From Pseudofrankia saprophytica (lineage in GTDB: Bacteria > Actinomycetota > Actinomycetes > Frankiales > Frankiaceae), in assembly GCF_000235425.2 (NCBI RefSeq), contig NZ_KI912266.1:2749258-2813257 (forward strand): 64,000 bases of DNA, written 5' to 3'. Below the pieces are notes generated by a model. The model was not told the origin of the DNA. It was given only the letters and a program-made list of their open reading frames with translations, and ran no database searches. Made by a program: the position numbers and the translations under genes. Shown one piece after another: positions 28,128 through 36,667 of this stretch (positions are counted from its first letter, which is position 1; each line of letters starts with the position of its first letter).

Positions 28128-28931
28128 TCAGCGGGCCCAGAGGCGGGAGAGGAACTGGCGGGTGCGGGGCTCGGTCGGGTCGTCGAGGACCTGGGCGGGG
28201 GTGCCGCGTTCGGCGACGGCGCCGGCGTCCAGGAAGAGGACCTCGTCGGCGATCTCGCGGGCGAAGGCCATCTCGTGGGTGGCGATCACCATCGGGACAC
28301 CGTCGCGTTTCAGCTCGCCGACGAGGCCGAGGACCTCGCCGACCAGCTCGGGGTCGAGCGCGGAGGTGATCTCGTCGAGCAGCAGCAGCGTGGGGTCGGT
28401 GGCCAGCGCGCGGACGATCGCGAGGCGCTGCTGCTGGCCGCCGGAGAGCCGGTCCGGGTAGACGTCGAGCTTGTCGGCCAGCCCGATGCGGGTGAGCAGC
28501 TCGCGGGCGCGTTCGCGCGCCTGCGCCCGAGGCCGGCGGTGGACCTGGACCGGGGCGAGGGTGACGTTGTCCAGCACGGTCATGTGCGGGAACAGGTTGT
28601 ACGCCTGGAAGACGACGCCGATCCGGCGGCGCACTCGGTCGACGTTGGCCCGCGGGTCCGTGATCTCCTCGCCGGTCAGGTGGATGTCGCCGTCGTCGAC
28701 GGTCTCCAGCAGGTTCAGGCAGCGCAGCAGCGTGGACTTGCCCGAGCCGCTGCCGCCGATCAGCACGACCGCCTGGCCGGGGAACAGGTCGAAGCTGATG
28801 TCGCGCAGCACGACCGTCGCGCCGTAGGCCTTGCGCAGCCCGCGTACGGACAGCACCGGTGTGTCAGGGGCCGCGCCGGGGCTCGGCTTCTCGGGCGGCT
28901 TCGTGGTCGGTCCGGCCGTCGGCTCAGCCAC
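28128..28931 (-). CDS. Polar amino-acid ABC importer, ATP-binding protein
   Basis: A 267-aa ATPase of the GlnQ/HisP group. Walker A is GGSGSGKST, the Q-loop VVFQAYNLFPHMTVLDNV, the signature LSGGQQQR, Walker B LLLLDEITSALDPE and the switch His in VIATHEMAF. The VFQAYNLFPH sequence is typical of amino-acid importers, with Ala replacing the usual Gln or Ser. The GTG start at 28931 has GAGGAG 9 nt upstream and overlaps the permease gene by 8 nt. The N-terminal 27 residues are Pro-rich and extra. Third gene of a three-gene operon. Confidence 0.92.
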   Translation of the reverse strand: MAEPTAGPTTKPPEKPSPGAAPDTPVLSVRGLRKAYGATVVLRDISFDLFPGQAVVLIGGSGSGKSTLLRCLNLLETVDDGDIHLTGEEITDPRANVDRVRRRIGVVFQAYNLFPHMTVLDNVTLAPVQVHRRPRAQARERARELLTRIGLADKLDVYPDRLSGGQQQRLAIVRALATDPTLLLLDEITSALDPELVGEVLGLVGELKRDGVPMVIATHEMAFAREIADEVLFLDAGAVAERGTPAQVLDDPTEPRTRQFLSRLWAR

Positions 28932-29883
28932 GGTGGTCGGCTCCTCGGCGGCGGGCGGAGCGGGCCGCCAGGTGGTCGGTGACGCGGGTCAGCGGAATCG
29001 TGACCGCGAGGAACAGCAGGCCGGCGAGGACATAGGGCGAGTAGTTGAAATGGGTGGAGGTGGCGATCTGCGCCGCCCGCACCGCGTCCACCACGCCGAG
29101 GACGGACACCAGGCCGGAGTCCTTCTGCAGGCTGATCGCGTCGTTGAGCAGCGGCGGCACGACCCGGCGCAGCGCCTGCGGCAGCACGACGAACCGCATC
29201 GTCTTCGCGTAGGTCAGCCCGAGCGACCGGCCGGCGGCGACCTGGCTGGGATGCACCGACTCGATGCCCGCCCGGATCACCTCGGCGACATACGCGGAGT
29301 AGGTGAGCACCAGCGCTATCCCGCCGAGCACCACCGGGTCGCGGGGCATTCCCTTCAGCCGCAGCGCGGGCAGGCCGAAGCCGACCAGATACAGCACGAG
29401 GATCACCGGCAGCCCGCGGAAGAGGTCGGTGTAGGCGGCGACGAGAAACCGTACGGGAAAGAACACCGGACCGGAAAGGGTGCGCAGCAGCGCCAGCAAC
29501 AGTCCGCACACTCCGGCGGCCGCCGCGCACAGCACGAACAGCTTCAGGTTGACGAGCAGGCCGTGGGCGACCGCCGGCCAGGCGTCGGCCATCTCCGAGG
29601 CGGAGAAGAACCGCTGCCGGACCAGCGGCCAGCCCGAGCTGCCGCCGACGGCGACGACGGCCACCGCCGCCACCGCGAGCGTGCTGACCGCGGCGACCAG
29701 CACGGACCTGCGCCGCGCCCGCCGCCGGTACCGCTCGCGGGCCAGCTGTCGGTCACTCACGACCCAGCCGCCCGCCGCCGGCGAGGCGGACCTCGACAGG
29801 TTGCCGCGCCCGCGTCGCCCGGCCCCGGGCCCCCGGCGTGGGGGCTCCGGGTCCGGGCCGGGGCGTGATTCGACGACGCTCAC
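28924..29883 (-). CDS. Polar amino-acid ABC importer, permease
   Basis: A 319-aa membrane protein of the HisM/GlnP family. A cytoplasmic N terminus rich in Arg/Pro (1-60) precedes about five or six helices. The conserved segment AYVAEVIRAGIESVHPSQVA, then GRSLGLTYAKTM and VLPQALRRVVPPLLN, contains the ATPase-contacting EAA loop. GTG 29883 has no ribosome site; GTG 29760 (SDRQLARE) would give 278 aa, closer to the usual family length, so the start is uncertain. Probably forms a homodimer with the ATPase encoded downstream. Confidence 0.9.
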   Translation of the reverse strand: MSVVESRPGPDPEPPRRGPGAGRRGRGNLSRSASPAAGGWVVSDRQLARERYRRRARRRSVLVAAVSTLAVAAVAVVAVGGSSGWPLVRQRFFSASEMADAWPAVAHGLLVNLKLFVLCAAAAGVCGLLLALLRTLSGPVFFPVRFLVAAYTDLFRGLPVILVLYLVGFGLPALRLKGMPRDPVVLGGIALVLTYSAYVAEVIRAGIESVHPSQVAAGRSLGLTYAKTMRFVVLPQALRRVVPPLLNDAISLQKDSGLVSVLGVVDAVRAAQIATSTHFNYSPYVLAGLLFLAVTIPLTRVTDHLAARSARRRGADHRG

Positions 29884-29920
29884 CGAAAAACAGCTATCCG
29901 ATCGCCGTTACTCGTCGTCG

Positions 29921-30802
29921 TTACTTCAGGACCGGCGCGCCGGCCGCGGCCAGGTACTGGTCGGCGAGCTTGGCCAGCTCGCCGCCGGAGGACAGCTTCG
30001 CCAGCGCCGCGTTGACGTCCTTGACCAGCGGGTTGCCCTTCTCGAACAGCAGGCCGAACTGCTCGGGCGCACCAGTCGACGGGAACTGGCCGACGATGAC
30101 CGAGTTCTCGATCTCCGCCGCGGTCAGGTAGAAGCCGGTCGGCAGGTCGACGACGATGCCGTCGATCTGGCCGTTCTCCAATGCGCTCTTCGCGTCGTTG
30201 ACGGTGTTGAAGACGGCCGCCGGCGACGACGGCTTCACGAGCTGGTTGATGGCGTCGAGGCTCGTCGTACCGACGGGGGCGCCGAGCTTGGCGTCCTTGA
30301 GGTCGGCGAGGGACTTCGCTCCGGCGATCTTGCTGGACTTCAGCGAGACGATCGCCTGCGCGACGGTGTAGTAGCCGTCGCTGAAGTCGACGGCCTGCTT
30401 GCGCTCGTCGGTGATGGAGATCTGGTTGATGTCGAAGTCGAAGTCCTTCGCGCCGGGCGCGAACGACTTGTCGAACGGCTCGGTGACCCACTTCACCTGA
30501 TCCTTGGTGAAGCCCAGCTGCCCGGCGACCGCGTAGGCGACCGCGCTCTCGAAGCCCAGGCCGTTCTTCGGGTCGTTGTTCGAGAACCAGGGGTCGTAGG
30601 CGGGGGAGTCGGTGCCGATCGTCAGCTGCCCGGGCGTCACGAGGTGCAGCGCGGCGATGCCGGTCGCGCCCGGCGACGGCGAGGCCGCCGCGTCCGAGCT
30701 GTCATCGGACGCGCAGGCGGACAGCGTGAGCGCGGCGGCAGCCGTGGCCGCGACGGCGAGCGTGGCGAGCCGGCGAGGGCGCGTCATCCAAGGGCGGTGC
30801 AT
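29921..30802 (-). CDS. Polar amino-acid ABC importer, substrate-binding lipoprotein
   Basis: A 293-aa solute-binding protein of family 3. The signal peptide ends in lipobox LSAC with Cys30. Family features are QLTIGTDSPAYDPWF, then GFESAVAYAVAGQLGF, DFDFDINQISITDERKQAVDFS and GAPVGTTSLDAIN. The ISITDERKQAVDFS phrase corresponds to the substrate Arg/Asp region of the family, so an amino acid or small amine is expected; the exact ligand cannot be read. ATG 30802 has GGAAGG 7-8 nt upstream. First gene of the operon. Confidence 0.92.
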   Translation of the reverse strand: MHRPWMTRPRRLATLAVAATAAAALTLSACASDDSSDAAASPSPGATGIAALHLVTPGQLTIGTDSPAYDPWFSNNDPKNGLGFESAVAYAVAGQLGFTKDQVKWVTEPFDKSFAPGAKDFDFDINQISITDERKQAVDFSDGYYTVAQAIVSLKSSKIAGAKSLADLKDAKLGAPVGTTSLDAINQLVKPSSPAAVFNTVNDAKSALENGQIDGIVVDLPTGFYLTAAEIENSVIVGQFPSTGAPEQFGLLFEKGNPLVKDVNAALAKLSSGGELAKLADQYLAAAGAPVLK

Positions 30803-31212
30803 GCAACTGCCTTCCGAGCGGAGAACGGAATCGAGACATCGCGCGAGACGACCGAGAGATCGCGCGAGACGACGCTGTCCCGCCTTGGCGTCACGGATGG
30901 GGGAATGGGCGGTCCGCCGGCACGGCGGACGGCCTACTCGGGTGGTCGGGCGCGCTCTAACAGAGACAGGACGCGGTCAGCGCGACATCCACGTGCCACC
31001 GCCGCGTCAGCGCCCACCCCGCCACCATGCCGCCAGACTAGCGCCACCTCGGACAGAACATGCCCAGTCGTCGCAACCACGACCGGCAGACTGTTCGGCT
31101 GATCGGGCCGCCGAGGCGGCGACGCGAGCCAGGGCATCCCGCCGAGTCGGCCGCGCCGCCTGGACACGCGCCGCCGGAATGTCCCGTTGGCCCTTTCTCG
31201 ATCAGTCCGGTA
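30803..31212. other. Intergenic region with a 15-bp direct repeat
   Basis: About 450 bp in all lie between the divergent importer and the Rpn-like gene. ATCGCGCGAGACGAC occurs at 30838-30852 and 30859-30873, close to the importer start, and may be a regulator half-site pair. Nothing else was recognised before the palindrome at 31213. Confidence 0.5.
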
Positions 31213-31243
31213 CTGTCGGGTCAGTCACTGACTGACCCGACAG
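31213..31243. promoter_or_regulatory. 31-bp perfect palindrome before the Rpn-like gene
   Basis: CTGTCGGGTCAGTCA (31213-31227), one central C, and the exact complement (31229-31243). It ends 13 bp before the start codon at 31257. It can be a dimeric operator or, in RNA, a 15-bp stem placed directly before the start codon. Confidence 0.75.
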
Positions 31244-31256
31244 GGATGAGCGAGCT

Positions 31257-32165
31257 ATGCCGAGTGGTGAGCACGAATCGGCGGTGGCGGCCTTCGCCGC
31301 CTTTCCGGACGCGACGGCGGCGTTGCTGGACCGAACGTTCCACATCGGCCTGCCGAGGCACGATGACGCCCACCGGGGCCCCGCGACGTTCCAGAAGCTC
31401 GCACCGACCAGCTACCACGCTGACAACACCCTGGTGTTCACCCGCGCCGGCAAGCGGGTGTACGCCCTCGTCATCGAGGTGCAGCGCCGATGGGTGCCGG
31501 GCAAATGGCGGGCGTGGAAGTACTACGCGACCTCCCTCGAGCAGGAGCTGGACGTCGGCGTGCTCCTCGCGGTCTTCTGCCCGGAGGCCGGAGACGCCGA
31601 GAGATACCGCGGCATGGCCGGTACGGACAGGTTCAGCGTGCGGCTGTGGCCCTGTCTCCTGAGCCTGGACGACCTGCCTTTGGTGGAGGACTCGGCGCAG
31701 GCCAGGGCGAATCTCTCGCTGGCCGCGCTGTCGTTGATCTGCCACGGCGGCGACGACCCGGCGACGCTCGTACCCGCGTTCGCCGCGCTGTACGACGGGA
31801 TGCACCACGCTGACCAGGAGGTCTCCCGCAAGATCTGTGACATGTTGCTGGTCGCGCTGTCGAAGGCAGCGCGGGACCTATGGGAGGAACATATGACCGT
31901 GGTCGACTCCGAGTACCGCAGCGAGCTCTTCCGCGAGCTCGAGGCGAGGGGCAAGACCGAGGGCAAGGCCGAGGGCAAGGCCGACTCCGTGCTGAGGGTC
32001 CTGAGCCGGCGCGGTGTCCCCGTTCCGGCCGCGGTGGAGGAGCAGATCCGCGCCTGCGCCGATCTCGACCTGCTGGACACCTGGCTGGACCGGGCTCTGA
32101 CCGCTATCAGCGCCGAAGACGTCGTCGGCGAGCCGAGCCCCGAGGTGGGGCGTGTTGAGCTCTAG
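31257..32165 (+). CDS. Rpn-like PD-(D/E)XK nuclease-fold protein with EGK-rich tail
   Basis: A 302-aa protein. Residues 20-130 fit a PD-(D/E)XK nuclease core: a strand with Asp56 (YHADNTLVF), then Glu74-x-Gln76 in YALVIEVQRRW, where Gln replaces the usual Lys, as in several Rpn/transposase-associated members. The middle is helical. A GKTEGKAEGKADS coil (about 231-244) leads to a C-terminal helical module (VLRVLSRRGVPVPAAVEEQI, then DLDLLDTWLDRALT). Paralogues with this tail are numerous in Frankia-like genomes by recollection, not by search. Related Rpn proteins promote recombination and can nick DNA. No transposase or terminal repeats flank it. A related broken tail follows immediately. Confidence 0.65.
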   Translation: MPSGEHESAVAAFAAFPDATAALLDRTFHIGLPRHDDAHRGPATFQKLAPTSYHADNTLVFTRAGKRVYALVIEVQRRWVPGKWRAWKYYATSLEQELDVGVLLAVFCPEAGDAERYRGMAGTDRFSVRLWPCLLSLDDLPLVEDSAQARANLSLAALSLICHGGDDPATLVPAFAALYDGMHHADQEVSRKICDMLLVALSKAARDLWEEHMTVVDSEYRSELFRELEARGKTEGKAEGKADSVLRVLSRRGVPVPAAVEEQIRACADLDLLDTWLDRALTAISAEDVVGEPSPEVGRVEL

Positions 32166-32184
32166 CGACGGGCGGTCCGGGCTC

Positions 32185-32458
32185 GACGACAATTCCCTTC
32201 AGGAAACCTACTTCGACGGCTTCGCGCGGGGATGGAGCCGCGGCTGGCTCACGGGCCGGGCCGGGCCGGGCAGAAGACAGAAAGGAGGGGCAGCTTGACC
32301 TTCTGTCCGCGGCGGTTCTGGATGCGCTCGCGGTTCGGGAATTTCCGGTGCCGGCGGCTGACCTCGACCGGATTAGTGAATGTGGCGATCTCTATGAGCT
32401 TGCCGCGTGGCTGCGTCGGGCATTGAACGCGACCAGCATCGAAGACGTCATGAGCTAT
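32185..32458 (+). pseudogene. Frameshifted remnant of a second Rpn-like C-terminal module
   Basis: In the first frame (32185-32298) the sequence reads QETYFDGFARGWSRGWLTGR and then stops. Shifted by +1 (from 32285) it continues EGQLDLLSAAVLDALAVREF, PVPAADLDRISECGDLYELA, AWLRRALNATSIEDVM, which parallels the tail of the intact gene just upstream (VLSRRGVPVPAA, ACADLDLLDTWL, RALTAISAEDVV). So a second copy of the tail module lies here, broken by a frameshift and lacking the nuclease core. The second frame runs on to 32521, into the convergent EutC gene. A 60-base line (32341-32400) counts to about 57% GC, low for the window. Confidence 0.65.
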
Positions 32459-33397
32459 TCAACGTGGTCCCGTGGGGAGGGCAGCCGGGGTGCTGGGGTC
32501 TTCCTTGACGAGGACGCCTGAGGTACCTGTGGCGCGCATCGCCGTGGCCAGGGCGAGGATCCGGGTGACGGCCTGAGGAATGCCGACGCCGCGGGTGTGG
32601 ATGTTGGAGATCAGGTTGCGGTCGGCGTCGGTGTGGCTCGCGCGCGGGCGCCAGGCCAGGTAGGCGCTCAGGCTCTCGGCGGTGACCAGGCCGGGGCGTT
32701 CGCCGATGAGGAGCACGACCACGGCCGGGTCCAGAAGCTCGCCGATCTCGTTGAGCAGGCCGACGCGGGCGTTGCGGACGGCGAAGACCTGACCCACGCT
32801 CCATTCGGCCTCGCGGGCAGCGTCGAGCAGGGCCGGTAGCAGGGCGGGGACCTGGGCGTCCACGGCCGCGACGGACAGGCCGTCGCCGATGACGACCTGC
32901 AGGTCGGCGCCGGGCGGGCACCGGCGGGCGACCTGGGCGCGGCCCTCGGGGGACAGCCGCCGGCCGAGGTCGGGCCGGCGCAGGTAGGTCGCCCGGTCGG
33001 GCGCGGCCGAGCCGACGGCGAACAGGCCGAACCGGCCGACCAGCGAGGCGAGCGGGCCGGTCTCCAGGTCGAGCGCGGCGTGGACGGCGTCCTGGGCGGC
33101 GGCGTGGTCGGCGCGCAGCGCGAGCTGGTCGGCGGTACGCAGCGACGTGCCCGAACGGCCGAGGAACAGCCTGGCCGGGGTCACCGCCCGCACCCGGCTC
33201 TCGAAGGCGGCCGGGCCGGGGTTCGGGCGGCCGGTGACCGTGGGCGGGATGGGTGGTTCCGCGGAACCACCGCCGGCGGAGGCGGAGGCGGAAGCCGAGG
33301 TCGTCGGGCCGGCTCCGGCCGTGGGCTCGGGCATGGCCGTGGGCTCGGGTACGGCCATGGGTTCGGGTACGGCTATCGGTTCGGGCATCGTGGTCAC
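32459..33397 (-). CDS. eutC: Ethanolamine ammonia-lyase, small subunit
   Basis: A 312-aa small subunit of the adenosylcobalamin-dependent lyase that turns ethanolamine into acetaldehyde and ammonia. Core features are VRAVTPARLFLGRSGTSLRT, then DLQVVIGDGLSVAAVDAQ, EIGELLDPAVVVLLIGERPG, YLAWRPRASHTDADRNLISN and IHTRGVGIPQA, all typical of EutC. The first 60 residues are an unusual low-complexity extension of PEPxAV units and Ala/Ser/Gly, coded by 18-bp repeats. ATG 33397 overlaps the EutB stop by 4 nt, so the subunits are translationally coupled. The enzyme needs B12; no reactivase gene (eutA) is in the window. Confidence 0.95.
   Translation of the reverse strand: MTTMPEPIAVPEPMAVPEPTAMPEPTAGAGPTTSASASASAGGGSAEPPIPPTVTGRPNPGPAAFESRVRAVTPARLFLGRSGTSLRTADQLALRADHAAAQDAVHAALDLETGPLASLVGRFGLFAVGSAAPDRATYLRRPDLGRRLSPEGRAQVARRCPPGADLQVVIGDGLSVAAVDAQVPALLPALLDAAREAEWSVGQVFAVRNARVGLLNEIGELLDPAVVVLLIGERPGLVTAESLSAYLAWRPRASHTDADRNLISNIHTRGVGIPQAVTRILALATAMRATGTSGVLVKEDPSTPAALPTGPR
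33318..33389. repeat. Four 18-bp tandem repeats at the 5' end of eutC
   Basis: Units at 33318-33335, 33336-33353, 33354-33371 and 33372-33389, each close to GCCGTGGGCTCGGGYAYG, encode the six-residue VPEPxA repeats on the minus strand. In-frame slippage would alter only the flexible N terminus. Confidence 0.8.
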
Positions 33398-34836
33398 CGG
33401 CCGCTGGTCAGCGCGCGGGTGGGGGCGGGGACGTCGAGGACGGCCTTGTCGAGGCCGGCGAGCAGCGCGGCGGCGACGTCCGGGTCGGGATCGGCGAGGC
33501 GGCCACCCCGAACCAGGCCGCGGTCGTGCAGCCAGGCGGTGTACTCCGGCGTCGCGGACAGGCCGAAAAGGTCACGCATGCCGGCCGCGTCGTGGTAGCT
33601 CGTCGACTGGTAGGAGAGCATCACGTCGTCCGCGCCCGGAACGCCCATCACGAAGTTGCAGCCGGCGGCGACCAGCAGGACGAGCAGGTCGTCGTTGGTG
33701 TTCTGGTCGGCGTCGACGTGGTTGGTGTAGCAGACGTCGATGCCCATCGGCAGGCCGAGCAGCTTTCCGATGAAATGGTCCTCCAGGCCGGCGCGAGTGA
33801 TCTGGCGGGCGTCGGCGAGGTACTCCGGCCCGATGAACCCGACGACGGAGTTCACCAGGAAAGGCTGGTAGGCGCGGGCGACGCCGTGCGCCCGGGCCTC
33901 CACGGTGAGCTGGTCGAGGCCGCCGTGCGCGTCGGCGGAAAGGGCGCTGCCCTGTCCGGTCTCGAAGTACATGACGTTGTCGCCGACGAACTCGCCGGAC
34001 CGGTCGCGGTGGTGCGCGAGCACCGCCTCCCGGCCCTCGGCGAGCATCTCCAGGCTGATCCCGAACGAGCGGTTCGCCGCCTCCGTCCCGGCGATCGACT
34101 GGAACAGCAGGTCGACGGGCGCGCCGGTGGCGAGCGCCGCGAGCTGGGTGGTGATGTGGGCGAGCACGCAGGTCTGCGTGGGCAGCGAGAGCCGGCGGAT
34201 CAGGCTCTGCAGGCCGTGCAGCACCGCGCCGACACTGGCGACGGACTCGTTCACCGGATTGACGCCGAGGACGGCGTCGCCGCAGCCGTAGAGAATGCCG
34301 TCGAGCGCGGAAAGAAGAATGCCCTCGACGTCGTCGGTCGGATGGTTCGGCTGGACGCGCACGCCCAGCACGCCCGCCTCGCCCATGGTGTTGCGGCAGC
34401 GGGTGACGGTGCGCAGCGGCTTCGCGCCGACGATGAGGTCCTTGTCGCTCATGAGTTTCGCGACGGCCGCCGCCATCTCCGGGGTGATGGCGCTCGCGAA
34501 CCCGCCGGCCGACCACGCGTCGGCGAAGCCGGGGGAGAGGACCAGCTCGCGGAACTCCCCGACGGTGCGGCTCGCGAGCCCCGCGTCGGCGAACGCCGCG
34601 ACATCGTGCTCGCGCAGGATGAGCTCGGTGACGGCGTCGTCGAGCAGCGGGGTGGCGAGAATGTCGCCCAGGCGCACGTCGGCGAGCGCGAGCTTCGCCG
34701 CGACCCGCTCGGTGGCGGAGCCAGCGGCGATCCCGGCGAGCTGGTCGCCGGACTTCTCCTCGTTCGCGCTCGCGAGCAGCGCCGCGAGGTCGGGGAAGAC
34801 GTAGCTGGTGCCCCGTACCGTCGCCCGGAACGTCAT
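33394..34836 (-). CDS. eutB: Ethanolamine ammonia-lyase, large subunit
   Basis: A 480-aa large subunit carrying the TIM-barrel active site. Expected segments are present: KANEEKSGDQLAGIAA-like sequence near 25-40, VAKLMSDKDLI, TRCRNTMGEAGVLGVRVQPN near 150, EGILLSALDGILYGCGDAVL near 170-190, FGISLEMLAEGREAVLAHHR, and GLPMGIDVCYTNHVDADQNT with NFVMGVPGADDVMLSYQSTS near the end. Those last segments bind substrate and corrin. Length matches the family. ATG 34836 is preceded by GAAAGGTGGGC. It is followed by eutC with a 4-nt overlap, and lies 196 bp after the permease gene, a gap that contains a strong hairpin. Confidence 0.96.
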   Translation of the reverse strand: MTFRATVRGTSYVFPDLAALLASANEEKSGDQLAGIAAGSATERVAAKLALADVRLGDILATPLLDDAVTELILREHDVAAFADAGLASRTVGEFRELVLSPGFADAWSAGGFASAITPEMAAAVAKLMSDKDLIVGAKPLRTVTRCRNTMGEAGVLGVRVQPNHPTDDVEGILLSALDGILYGCGDAVLGVNPVNESVASVGAVLHGLQSLIRRLSLPTQTCVLAHITTQLAALATGAPVDLLFQSIAGTEAANRSFGISLEMLAEGREAVLAHHRDRSGEFVGDNVMYFETGQGSALSADAHGGLDQLTVEARAHGVARAYQPFLVNSVVGFIGPEYLADARQITRAGLEDHFIGKLLGLPMGIDVCYTNHVDADQNTNDDLLVLLVAAGCNFVMGVPGADDVMLSYQSTSYHDAAGMRDLFGLSATPEYTAWLHDRGLVRGGRLADPDPDVAAALLAGLDKAVLDVPAPTRALTSGR

Positions 34837-34943
34837 CGGCCGCCCACCTTTCTTGCCGCCACGCCCTGCCGTCGCGGCACTGTCTCGCCTCGTCGTTCCG
34901 CTTCGTCCTGGGAGCGGGATGTCGGCAGTAGTCCGACGCGGCC

Positions 34944-34993
34944 CGGCTCGGCTGGCGCCCCCAACGAGATCGTGGCGGGCGCCGGCCGAGCCG
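34944..34993 (-). promoter_or_regulatory. Large hairpin between the permease gene and eutB
   Basis: Arms 34944-34960 and 34977-34993 pair at 16 of 17 positions (CGGCTCGGC and GGCGCCC segments) around a 16-nt loop. It lies 40 nt after the permease stop and 108 nt before eutB. It may end permease transcripts or set the ratio of permease to lyase. No T run follows, so either terminator or attenuator is possible. Confidence 0.6.
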
Positions 34994-35032
34994 GAACCGC
35001 GTGTCGGGACCCTGCGCCCGGGATGGACCTGG

Positions 35033-36667
35033 CTAGACGGCTGCCTCGCCGGCGGGCTGGGCGGGGATGGCGCCGGCCGGTGGCAGGGCGCCCTCGGGCT
35101 CCCGCTCGTGGCTTTCCTCCATGACCATCCGCCCGATCGTCGCGTACTTCTCCGGGTTCCGGAACCGGATCCCGAGCGCCACCGCGAGACCGATCACGAA
35201 CACGCCGAGCGCGATATACGGCGATGCCTTGAACACCGGGCTGTCGGAGGCGGCGCCGGCGGCGAAGTCGAGGTTCTGGAACAGCAGGATGATGACGTAG
35301 ATCTGCAGGGCGGCGCCGAGGATCGGCGCGACCAGCGTCCGCCACCAGGAGGCCGTCTCCGGGTGCATCTTGCGGACGTGGAAGTAGCCGATGACGGCGA
35401 TCGACGAGATGGACTGCACGAACAGCAGCGCCATCGTGCCGAGAATCGCCATCAGGCCGTACAGGTACACGTACGGGACGTCCGAGACCGTGTCGGTCGG
35501 CTTCTGCAGGAAGTAGAACAGCAGCACGATGACGAGGGTGATCGCGGTCTGGACGACCGAGGAGACGTGCGGCGAGCCGTGCTTCTTGTGGGACGCGCCG
35601 AGCGACTTCGTCAGCCCGCTCGACAGGCCCTCCCGGCCGATCGCGTACAGGTAGCGCGAGGCGGCGTTGTGGAACGCCAGCGCGCAGGCGAACGAGCCGG
35701 TCACCGTCATGACCTTGTAGAGGTCGACGAAGAACGAACCGAGCAGGTCGCCGGTGGGCGTGTAGAACAGCGAGAACGCGTCCGTGCGGGAGACGTCGAC
35801 GGCGCCGGTCTTGCCGGAGTACGCGACCGCCATCCAGGAGACGAACGTGTAGAAGACGCCGAGGCCGATGACGGCGATCATCGTCGCCCGGGGGACGATC
35901 TTCTTCGGGTCCCTCGACTCCTCGCCGTAGACCGCGGTCGTCTCGAAGCCGACCCAGGACCACAGGGCGAAGAAGATGCCGAGGCCGGCGACGCCGACGA
36001 TGGCGCCGTCGGAGCTGGCGGGCACCGACTTGAACGCGCCGACCGGGTTGATGGCGTCGGGGAGCAGGCCGTCGGGGCCGCCACCGGTGAAGAGCACGCC
36101 GAACGACATGACCAGCAGCAGGATGACCTCGGTGACGAGGAAGACGCCCAGGATCTTGCCGGAGATCGCGATGTTGAAGTAGCCGAGCACCGCGATGACC
36201 GCGATGCTGACCAGTGCGTACCAGACCCAGGAGACCGACGGCGCGCTGAACACCGTCTCCATCGTCGTCTTCGCGAACGACGAGAGGATGCCGATCAGCG
36301 AGCCCTCGAAGACGATGTAGCACATCGTCGCGAGGAAGCCGGAGGCCATGCCGGCGGCCTGGCCGAGGCCCTGGGAGATGAAGCCGTAGAACGCGCCCGT
36401 CGCGGTGATGTGTTTCGTCATCGCGACGTACCCGACGGAGAAGATCGTCAGAATGATGGTGGCGACCAGGAACGCCGCCGGGCCGTGGATGCCGTCGCCG
36501 TAACCGACGGCGATCGGCAGGTTGCCGGTCATCGCGGTGATCGGTGCGGCGTTGGCCGTCACCATGAACAGGACCCCGAAGAGACCGACCGTGCCCGGCC
36601 TGAGCCGCTGCACGCCGCTGGTGCCGGCGGCGGCTACTGGAGCCGCGGCCTCACTCTGCACGCTCAC
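35033..36667 (-). CDS. APC-superfamily permease, probable ethanolamine or amino-acid transporter
   Basis: A 544-aa permease with about 12 helices. The start is GTG 36667 (VSVQSEAAAP), with GGGAGG 10 nt upstream; the frame stays open further back. The first helix carries GLFGVLFMVTANAAPITAMT, where the unwound stretch binding the substrate amine and carboxyl would be. GIFFALWSWVGFETTAVYGEESRDPKK is split here as GFETTAVYGEES and marks helix 6 and its loop, typical of APC amino-acid transporters. Position beside eutBC makes ethanolamine a likely cargo, but an amino acid is not excluded. It is divergent from the aminotransferase-kinase-SDR-GntR genes. Confidence 0.85.
   Translation of the reverse strand: MSVQSEAAAPVAAAGTSGVQRLRPGTVGLFGVLFMVTANAAPITAMTGNLPIAVGYGDGIHGPAAFLVATIILTIFSVGYVAMTKHITATGAFYGFISQGLGQAAGMASGFLATMCYIVFEGSLIGILSSFAKTTMETVFSAPSVSWVWYALVSIAVIAVLGYFNIAISGKILGVFLVTEVILLLVMSFGVLFTGGGPDGLLPDAINPVGAFKSVPASSDGAIVGVAGLGIFFALWSWVGFETTAVYGEESRDPKKIVPRATMIAVIGLGVFYTFVSWMAVAYSGKTGAVDVSRTDAFSLFYTPTGDLLGSFFVDLYKVMTVTGSFACALAFHNAASRYLYAIGREGLSSGLTKSLGASHKKHGSPHVSSVVQTAITLVIVLLFYFLQKPTDTVSDVPYVYLYGLMAILGTMALLFVQSISSIAVIGYFHVRKMHPETASWWRTLVAPILGAALQIYVIILLFQNLDFAAGAASDSPVFKASPYIALGVFVIGLAVALGIRFRNPEKYATIGRMVMEESHEREPEGALPPAGAIPAQPAGEAAV

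Noticed and set aside
31257-32165. Insertion sequence carrying a transposase
   Set aside because: The protein has a PD-(D/E)XK-like core, but no flanking terminal inverted repeats or target duplications were seen.
34837-35032. Cobalamin riboswitch upstream of eutB
   Set aside because: No B12-box-like sequence was seen; only a simple hairpin is present.
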